Below are positions 59,153 through 64,000 of a stretch of DNA of 64,000 nt, in pieces (positions within the stretch are counted from its first letter, which is position 1; every line of letters starts with the position of its first letter). The translations under genes and the position numbers were made by a program. The DNA is from Ornithinimicrobium cerasi. GTDB taxonomy: Bacteria; Actinomycetota; Actinomycetes; Actinomycetales; Dermatophilaceae. The notes under the pieces are model-generated. The model was not told where the DNA came from, did no database searches, and saw only the letters and a list, made by a program, of their open reading frames with translations. The DNA lies in assembly GCF_003702705.1 (NCBI RefSeq), contig NZ_QZMN01000005.1, positions 124,001 to 188,000 on the forward strand, written 5' to 3'.

Positions 59153-60169
59153 TCAGCGGCCGGCCGGCACGGACACCGAGTTCATCGCCTCGGCGACGGT
59201 CTCCACCAGCTGGGGCAGGCGGGGGCCCCAGCGGGAGGCGATGTCGGCGTCGACCACCACGATGTTGCCGTTCTTGACGGCCGAGATCTCCGACCAGCCG
59301 GGACGGTTCGCGACGTCCTCGGCGGTGTAGGTCACCTGGTCGGTGATGACGATGAGCTCCGGGTCGGCCTCGACGATGGCCTCCTCGGTCAGCTGGGGGT
59401 AGCCGGTGCCGTCCGCATCCGCCTCGTCGGCGATGTTCACCGCACCCATCTGCTCGTAGACCGAGCCGATGAAGCTGTTGCTGCTCGCGGAGAAGAAGGT
59501 GTCGTCCAGCTCGTGGTAGACCCGGATCTCCTGGTCCTCCGGCGCGGCGGCGAAGGCCTCCTCCATCTCGGTGCGCATCTGCTCCACGACCCTGGCGGCA
59601 CCGTCGATCTGGCCGGTGGCCATGCCGAGCGCGGCGACGGCGTCGTAGCCGCCCTCGATGTCGGCGGGGGCCGAGTTGGCCATGACCGGGATGTCCAGGG
59701 CCTCGAGCGAGGCGACCAGGTCGTTGGAGTCGTTGGCGATGATTACCAGGTCGGGGTCGTAGCCGACGATCGCCTCGACGTTGGGGTCGAAGCCCGAGAG
59801 GTCGGTGGTCGGGGCCTCCGCGGGGTAGGTCGAGAACTGGTCGGCGGCGATCACCTGGTCGCCGGCACCGATGGCGAAGAGGATCTCGGTGGCCGACGGC
59901 GAGAGCGAGACGATCCGCTCCGGGCGGGCCTGGATCGTGACCTCGCCGCTGTCGGAGTCCACGGTGACGGGGAAGCCAGCCTCGGCGGTGCCGCCGGAGG
60001 TGGCTCCGGCGCTGTCGGCGGCGCTGACCTCGGCGGTGTCGTCGGTGGTGTCGTCGGGCGTCCCCGCGGTCGGGGAGGCGGACCCGCTCTCCTCGACGCT
60101 GCAGGCGGTGAGGCCGAGCGTGAGCGCGGCCGTGAGCACGACGACGAGGCGGGGGGAGGAAGGGTGCAT
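59153..60169 (-). CDS. btuF: Corrinoid-binding lipoprotein of the ABC importer
   Basis: A 338-residue substrate-binding lipoprotein of the BtuF/FepB type. The signal has a lipobox ending LTAC (Cys23), and an acidic, threonine/serine-rich linker of about 40 residues follows. The binding fold has PERIVSLSPSATEILFAIGA (about residues 83-102), GYDPDLVIIANDSNDLV and DPELIVITDQVTY. Start ATG 60167-60169 follows AGGAG at the ideal distance on the minus strand. It is first in an operon headed by a cobalamin riboswitch, which supports corrinoid rather than iron-siderophore binding. Confidence 0.9.
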   Translation of the reverse strand: MHPSSPRLVVVLTAALTLGLTACSVEESGSASPTAGTPDDTTDDTAEVSAADSAGATSGGTAEAGFPVTVDSDSGEVTIQARPERIVSLSPSATEILFAIGAGDQVIAADQFSTYPAEAPTTDLSGFDPNVEAIVGYDPDLVIIANDSNDLVASLEALDIPVMANSAPADIEGGYDAVAALGMATGQIDGAARVVEQMRTEMEEAFAAAPEDQEIRVYHELDDTFFSASSNSFIGSVYEQMGAVNIADEADADGTGYPQLTEEAIVEADPELIVITDQVTYTAEDVANRPGWSEISAVKNGNIVVVDADIASRWGPRLPQLVETVAEAMNSVSVPAGR

Positions 60170-60274
60170 GCGGTTCTCCTGTCGGTCGAGGTGGGAGCGC
60201 TCGAGCGACGGACGCGTGCGACGGTCAGCCGTCCGAACCGGCCCTGGGTCCTCGCGGGCGAGTGGTTGCGGATC

Positions 60275-60408
60275 ATCGGACAGTTCGACCGGACTCGGCG
60301 ACCTCGGTCCGCGTCCTCCGACCAGTTGGTCGGGGCCACGTGACCGGGCAGCTCCACCGTTGCGGGACAGTGCCGGTTTTCCACCGGACTTCGTCTGCAC
60401 GACCTGGC
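60275..60408 (-). promoter_or_regulatory. Cobalamin (AdoCbl-type) riboswitch
   Basis: Read on the minus strand, 60355-60393 carries the conserved core: AAGTCCGGTGGAAAACCGG, then CACTGTCCCGCAACGGTG, nearly the textbook B12 riboswitch core. The 3' B12 box reads GCCGAGTCCGGTCGAACTG (complement of 60281-60299), matching the actinobacterial form AGTCC...ACCTGCC loosely. A GGGTATACCC sequence (60411-60420) just upstream can serve as the -10 region. About 105 bases lead from the aptamer to the btuF start and hold no gene. When B12 is plentiful it should shut off the btuFCD-cobO-cobQ-cbiZ-cobD operon. Confidence 0.88.
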
Positions 60409-60473
60409 TAGGGTATACCCCCCGGGCCGGCCCCTCGCCCGCGTTCCGTCCCGCCCGTCCTCCGGTCGAGGAT

Positions 60474-60543
60474 GCCTGTGCGCGGCTGTCGTGCCACGAC
60501 GATCGCCCCGACGACCGATGGGACACGACAGCGGGGCACAGGG
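60474..60543 (-). terminator. Extended hairpin after cobC
   Basis: GCTGTCGTG (60485-60493) pairs with CACGACAGC (60524-60532), and the stem extends past a small internal loop by CCTGTGC (60474-60480) with GCACAGG (60536-60542). It begins just after the stop of the minus-strand cobC gene and precedes the promoter of the riboswitch operon, so it probably insulates the two transcripts. Confidence 0.65.
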
Positions 60544-60551
60544 ATGGGGGC

Positions 60552-61451
60552 TCAGCCGTCAGCGTCCATCCGGGTCAGCGCTGTCGCAAGCCGGTGCAGA
60601 CCCGCCTCGTCCGGCACCGCGACGCGGGCGACCCCGGGGAGCCCGAAGCTGGCGCAGTCGCGCACGAGGACGCCGTGCGGGGCGAGGCGCTCGCGCAGCC
60701 CCGGCTCGTGCACCAGCACCCACGGGGCGTCGGCCGCCTCGGTGCGCAGGCCCCGGTCCTCGAGCAGCGTGACCAGGTGCACCCGCAGGCGTGCCACCTC
60801 CGAGGACCACCGGGGCAGGTCCGCCCCCCGCAGCAGGTCGGGGAGCACCGCGAGCGCCAGGGTGGACACCGACCAGTGCGGCTGGACGCCCGCGCACCGC
60901 CGGACGACGTCCGGCGCCGCCAGGACGTACCCGAGCCGCAGCCCGGGGCAGGCGAAGGTCTTGGTGAGCGACCCCACGACCACGACGTCCTCGCGGCCGG
61001 CGCTCCAGCGGCCGGTCGCGAGGGCGTGGAAGGCCTCGTCCCACACGTCTGCGACCTCGCCGCGGCCCGCGAGCCGCCCGGTGGGGGAGTGCGGGTCGCT
61101 GCGCCACACCGGGCCGGAGCTCCCGCGCGGGTGCAGCCCGAACTCCGGCTCGCTGCGCACGCGGCCGCCGAGCACCCGCGCGACCAGGTGGATCGCCTCG
61201 CTGCCGCCGTTGGTGAGCAGCACCCGGTCGGCGTCGACGCCGAGGGTCGTGGCCAGGAGCGCGGTCGCCTCGCGGGCGTCGGGGTAGCGGCCGAGCGCGT
61301 CGAGGTGCCGGCCGACGAGCGGGCCGACGTCGGGGGCGACGGGATTCATGTTCTGCGAGAGGTCGAGCAGGTCGGCCGGGTCGAGGCCGAGCGAGCGCGC
61401 GACCGCGACGCCGTCACCGCCGTGGGTGCCGGCCGGTGGGACGGCCCTCAC
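60552..61451 (-). CDS. cobC: CobC-like PLP-dependent aminotransferase/decarboxylase (cobalamin)
   Basis: A 299-residue fold-type I PLP enzyme of the Rv2231c-like CobC group, shorter than histidinol-phosphate aminotransferase relatives because the middle is compact. It shows DLSQNMNPVAPDVG (about 32-45), LLTNGGSEAIHLVARVLGG (about 82-100), EPEFGLHPRGSSGPVWRSDP (about 105-124), WDEAF and the PLP-lysine loop GSLTKTFACPGLRLGYV (about 162-178). It is proposed to make or handle the aminopropanol (threonine-phosphate) arm used by CobD. Start GTG 61449-61451 overlaps the alarmone synthetase stop (GTGA). Confidence 0.85.
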   Translation of the reverse strand: MRAVPPAGTHGGDGVAVARSLGLDPADLLDLSQNMNPVAPDVGPLVGRHLDALGRYPDAREATALLATTLGVDADRVLLTNGGSEAIHLVARVLGGRVRSEPEFGLHPRGSSGPVWRSDPHSPTGRLAGRGEVADVWDEAFHALATGRWSAGREDVVVVGSLTKTFACPGLRLGYVLAAPDVVRRCAGVQPHWSVSTLALAVLPDLLRGADLPRWSSEVARLRVHLVTLLEDRGLRTEAADAPWVLVHEPGLRERLAPHGVLVRDCASFGLPGVARVAVPDEAGLHRLATALTRMDADG

Positions 61452-62443
61452 CCCTGTGCCCGCCCGAGGCGACCCAGGAGCGCGTCGCGCCGGCGCGCGT
61501 TGCCCGGCAGGTCGACATACCGCTGACCGGCGCTCGCCAGCAGGTCGTCGTCGAGGCGCCGCACGGCGCCGGGCGGGTACTTGTAGCCCATCGCGGCCGT
61601 CACCGCGGCGCTGTCGACGTGGACCAGCAGTGCGCTCAGCTCCTCGAGGGAGCCGATCCCCAGCTGGAGCAGCAGCTCGGCGATCCACTCGTAGTGCTCC
61701 GTCCGCGACCAGCCGGCGGAGGCGTAGCGGCCGGCGAGGAAGGTGGCCAGCTCCTGCGGGCTGATCCGCGGGTCGGCGTCGTCGTGGGTCACCGCCCCGC
61801 GGGACAGGCCCGCCTGCAAACGGTCGCGGATGGCCGTGAACTCGGAGTCGGCCAGCTCGAGGAGGCCGGCGGCCAGGGTGAAGCGGCGGTCCATGTCCGG
61901 CACCTGCTCCGGCGGGATGGTGCCCTTGTAGCGGATGTCGTGCTCGAACTCGGCCCAGGCGTGCTGCAGCACCGTCCTCAGCTGCACGGACACGCAGCGC
62001 GTCGCCTCGTAGGGCGGGAGCGCGCCGTCCGGCCCGACCGGGTCGGCGGAGAGGAGCAGGTGGCGGCTGGCGTAGCCCCACCGTCCCGCGCTGGCCGTCT
62101 CCTCGCCGAGGTCGCGGTCCTCGAGCACGGTGTAGTTCTCGTGCAGGAGGTCGGCCACCGCCCGCACGTCCTCGCGGACGTAGGTGATGATCCGGGCCCC
62201 GACGAGGTCGGTGATCTGCCGCAGCGGGTCGATCGCCGCCCCCTGCGCCGCGGCCACGGCGCGCTGGGTCTTCGCGGCGAAGGAGGTCACGCTCTTGGTC
62301 CGGCCGGAGACGGTGAGGTAGTTGATGCCGGCGTCGTCGATGAGGGAGGTCAGGGTGGTCACCGCGTCCTGCGTCACCTGCTCGAGGGTGGGCTGGAGGG
62401 CGGTGTATGCCGTGACCGCTCGGTCGACCTCGGGATGGCCCAT
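61448..62443 (-). CDS. Small alarmone synthetase (RelA/SpoT synthetase domain)
   Basis: A 331-residue single-synthetase protein without HD, TGS or ACT domains, predicted to make (p)ppGpp from ATP and GDP/GTP. Motifs: SVTSFAAKTQRA (substrate loop, about residues 51-62), LRQITDLVGARIITYV (about 74-89, with the DLxGxR-type core), and VSVQLRTVLQHAWAEFEHDIRYKG (split at AWA; about 151-174), holding the catalytic Glu/Gln-x-R-T region. The helical C-terminal third (ELLLQLGIGSLEELSALL) is specific to this subfamily. Start ATG 62441-62443. Translational coupling to cobC is unexpected. Confidence 0.85.
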   Translation of the reverse strand: MGHPEVDRAVTAYTALQPTLEQVTQDAVTTLTSLIDDAGINYLTVSGRTKSVTSFAAKTQRAVAAAQGAAIDPLRQITDLVGARIITYVREDVRAVADLLHENYTVLEDRDLGEETASAGRWGYASRHLLLSADPVGPDGALPPYEATRCVSVQLRTVLQHAWAEFEHDIRYKGTIPPEQVPDMDRRFTLAAGLLELADSEFTAIRDRLQAGLSRGAVTHDDADPRISPQELATFLAGRYASAGWSRTEHYEWIAELLLQLGIGSLEELSALLVHVDSAAVTAAMGYKYPPGAVRRLDDDLLASAGQRYVDLPGNARRRDALLGRLGRAQG

Positions 62444-62586
62444 GAGGTGGACGATAGGGCACCCGTGGGGGGTGCAGAGGCCGGATTCCGCAGAACGGCG
62501 CGAGATTTCGGGCGCGTCGGTTCGCTATTCGGGGGCCCGTGTGCCTACCGTGGGGCGACCATTCAGTCGATGAAAGGGCTGTACCC

Positions 62587-62862
62587 ATGAGCAAGAAGGT
62601 CATTGTCGAGGCAGTCGCACGCGAGGCCGGCATGACGCAGGCCGCTGCCGACAAGGTCGTCAGCGCCGTCCTGGACGCGATCGGTTCCGAGCTGGCCAAG
62701 GGCGAGAAGGTCTCGTTCCCCGGCTTCGGCACGTTCGAGGTCCGTGAGCGCGCCGCCCGCACCGGTCGCAACCCGCAGACCGGCGCGGAGATCCAGATCG
62801 CCGCGAGCAAGGCCCCGGCCTTCAAGGCGGGCTCCAAGCTGAAGGAGCGCGTCTCCAGCTGA
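62587..62862 (+). CDS. hup: HU-family nucleoid DNA-binding protein
   Basis: A 91-residue classic HU: MSKKVIVEAVAREAGMTQ, a GEKVSFPGFGTFEVRERAAR saddle strand (about residues 39-58), the DNA-arm proline loop GRNPQTGAEIQIAASKAPAF (about 61-80) and AGSKLKERV end. It bends and compacts DNA. Unlike mycobacterial HupB it lacks the long lysine/alanine-rich tail. Start ATG 62587; no strong ribosome site is visible. A likely promoter lies at about 62521-62551 (TTCGCT and TACCGT, 19-base spacing, weak). Its terminator follows 18 bases after the stop. Confidence 0.95.
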   Translation: MSKKVIVEAVAREAGMTQAAADKVVSAVLDAIGSELAKGEKVSFPGFGTFEVRERAARTGRNPQTGAEIQIAASKAPAFKAGSKLKERVSS

Positions 62863-62880
62863 CGCCGCCGGACACACCCC

Positions 62881-62917
62881 GACCGCCCCGCCCGTCCTCG
62901 TGACGGGCGGGGCGGTC
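62881..62917 (+). terminator. Perfect 16-bp terminator hairpin after the HU gene
   Basis: GACCGCCCCGCCCGTC (62881-62896) pairs perfectly with GACGGGCGGGGCGGTC (62902-62917) around a 5-base loop, 18 bases after the HU stop. This is the strongest hairpin in the window; it is followed by GTCGCTGTC, a mixed rather than T-rich tail. Confidence 0.88.
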
Positions 62918-62987
62918 GTCGCTGTCAGCCCCCCCGTCCTATGCTCGAGGGCGAGGCGGTGCGGCGGTGCGACGCGGGAGGACGGGG

Positions 62988-63836
62988 ATGATTGGGCAGG
63001 GAGCAGGGGACGGCAAGGTCTGGGAGCGGTTCGTCGCGCTGGGGGACTCCTTCACGGAGGGTCTGAGCGACCCGCACCCGGACGAGGAGGACCGCTACGT
63101 CGGCTGGGCGGACCGCGTCGCCGCCACGCTCGCCATGCACAACAGCGTGCGCGGACGGCCGTTCGCCTACGCCAACCTCGCGATCCGGGGACGCCTGATC
63201 GACGACGTCGTCGTGGAGCAGCTCGGGCCGGCGCTGGAGATGGCGCCCGACCTGGTCTCCATCTGCGCGGGCGGCAACGATCTCCTGCAGTCGCGGACCT
63301 CGGTGGCTCACGTCGTCGAGCGTGTGGAGGACATGGTCGTGCGGATCCGCGCGACGGGAGCCGACGTGCTGCTGGTCACGGCGCCCGACGTGTCCTGGGT
63401 GTCGATGGTCAGCCGGGTGCACCCCCGCCTGGTCGAGTACACCGCCCACGCCTGGGCCCTGGCGCAGCGGACCGGCTGCCTCGTGGTCGACATCTTCACC
63501 CTGCCGTCGCTGCGCGACCCCCGGATGTACCACCCCGACCGCATCCATCTCAGCAGCGAGGGCCACGCACGCGTCGCCGCCCAGGCGCTGTGGACCCTCG
63601 GCCTGACCCCGACCGGTCCCGGCGACTGGCGGGAGCCGCTGGGGGCCCTGCCGGCGCTCTCCCGCCGGGAGGCGCTGCTGGCCGACCGCGCGTGGGCCGT
63701 CGATCACCTGCGGCCCTGGCTGCGGCGGCACCGGGGCGGGCACGGGGGAGGGGAGGGCCGCACGGCCAAGCGGCCGGAGCTGCTCCCCTGGGACCACGAG
63801 TACGACCATGAGCGGTACGAGGACAGCGGGCGCTGA
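62988..63836 (+). CDS. SGNH/GDSL-family hydrolase
   Basis: A 282-residue serine esterase. Block I is ALGDSFTEGL (about residues 17-26; nucleophile Ser), block II glycine lies near NLAIRGRL, block III is CAGGNDLL (about 86-93; oxyanion Asn), and block V is PDRIHLSSEGH (Asp and His, about 183-193). No signal peptide is present, so it is probably cytoplasmic. The C-terminal 60 residues are arginine- and histidine-rich. Start ATG 62988 follows GGGAGGA (62976-62982). A paralog begins 22 bases after its stop on the same strand. Confidence 0.9.
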   Translation: MIGQGAGDGKVWERFVALGDSFTEGLSDPHPDEEDRYVGWADRVAATLAMHNSVRGRPFAYANLAIRGRLIDDVVVEQLGPALEMAPDLVSICAGGNDLLQSRTSVAHVVERVEDMVVRIRATGADVLLVTAPDVSWVSMVSRVHPRLVEYTAHAWALAQRTGCLVVDIFTLPSLRDPRMYHPDRIHLSSEGHARVAAQALWTLGLTPTGPGDWREPLGALPALSRREALLADRAWAVDHLRPWLRRHRGGHGGGEGRTAKRPELLPWDHEYDHERYEDSGR

Positions 63837-63857
63837 GCACGCGCCTACTCTGGTCGG

Positions 63858-64000
63858 GTGCCTGTCCGCCCCGCCCCCGCCCGCCCCCGCCAGTGGGAGC
63901 GCTTCGTCGCTGTCGGAGACTCGTTCACCGAGGGGATGGTCGACGAGGACCCGCGCCGGGAGGGGGAGTACGTCGGCTGGGCAGACCGGGTCGCGGCCGC
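63858..64000 (+). CDS. SGNH/GDSL-family hydrolase, tandem paralog (cut by the window end)
   Basis: Starts at GTG 63858 and runs off the window after 47 codons. The visible part reads RQWERFVAVGDSFTEGM, then EYVGWADRVAA, matching the upstream paralog almost residue for residue (WERFVALGDSFTEGL and YVGWADRVAA). The start has an arginine/proline leader. The two genes are therefore a tandem duplication. Confidence 0.85.
   Translation, partial: MPVRPAPARPRQWERFVAVGDSFTEGMVDEDPRREGEYVGWADRVAA

Overview
The window is very GC-rich (I estimate roughly 72-74%), densely coded and full of GTG starts and GTGA/ATGA stop-start overlaps. Together with the DUF222/HNH (13E12-type) gene, a mycobacterial-type SOS box, a purine-degradation cluster with an IclR-type regulator and a cobalamin riboswitch with a tight cob operon, this points to a high-GC actinobacterium. 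My best guess is order Micrococcales, Intrasporangiaceae/Ornithinimicrobiaceae-like, but I cannot name a genus. I saw no rRNA, tRNA, CRISPR array, insertion sequence or prophage.

Layout. 0-3 kb: VOC protein, winged-helix protein and a methyltransferase-DinB fusion on the minus strand. 2.9-8.8 kb: a ferredoxin-reductase-like flavoprotein, then an arsenic cluster (two ArsR repressors, ArsM, ACR3, a duplicated ArsA ATPase). 8.9-13.6 kb: an epimerase, a small hypothetical protein, two divergent citrate-synthase-family genes sharing a double-dyad operator, and a nucleotidyltransferase. 13.8-30.3 kb: a purine-degradation region with DUF6986 aldolase-like protein, urate oxidase, OHCU decarboxylase, HIU hydrolase, glycerate kinase, allantoinase, ureidoglycine aminohydrolase, then (after two alpha/beta hydrolases and a CPBP protease) xanthine dehydrogenase, XdhC, guanine deaminase and an IclR regulator. 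It can take guanine and xanthine through urate and allantoin; allantoate hydrolase and the glyoxylate carboligase steps are not in the window.

30.5-41.2 kb: an SOS-box DUF222/HNH gene, rhodanese lipoprotein, topoisomerase IB, a DUF6328 membrane protein, secreted and flavin proteins, and a divergent module of a RimK-type ligase fused to a TrkA-C domain, a retropepsin-like RimB-family protease and an aspartoacylase-family hydrolase. 41.3-45.9 kb: serine hydrolase, rhomboid, a membrane protein, and a two-subunit sodium:solute symporter with a CRP-like site upstream.

45.9-61.5 kb: late cobalamin synthesis and salvage. cobS, cobT and cobU stand apart; a riboswitch-led minus-strand operon runs btuF-btuC-btuD-cobO-cobQ-cbiZ-cobD; cobC is translationally coupled to a small alarmone synthetase. 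Between these lie a zinc-type ArsR/CDF pair, a DUF4262 gene, a luciferase-like pseudogene and a photolyase. 62.4-64 kb: an HU gene with a strong terminator and two tandem SGNH hydrolases, the second cut by the window edge.

Across the window an octamer, GGTATGNC, recurs far more often than base composition predicts. It is placed in all reading frames using codons that are otherwise rare here, and also lies in non-coding gaps. It is the most unexpected sequence-level signal I found.
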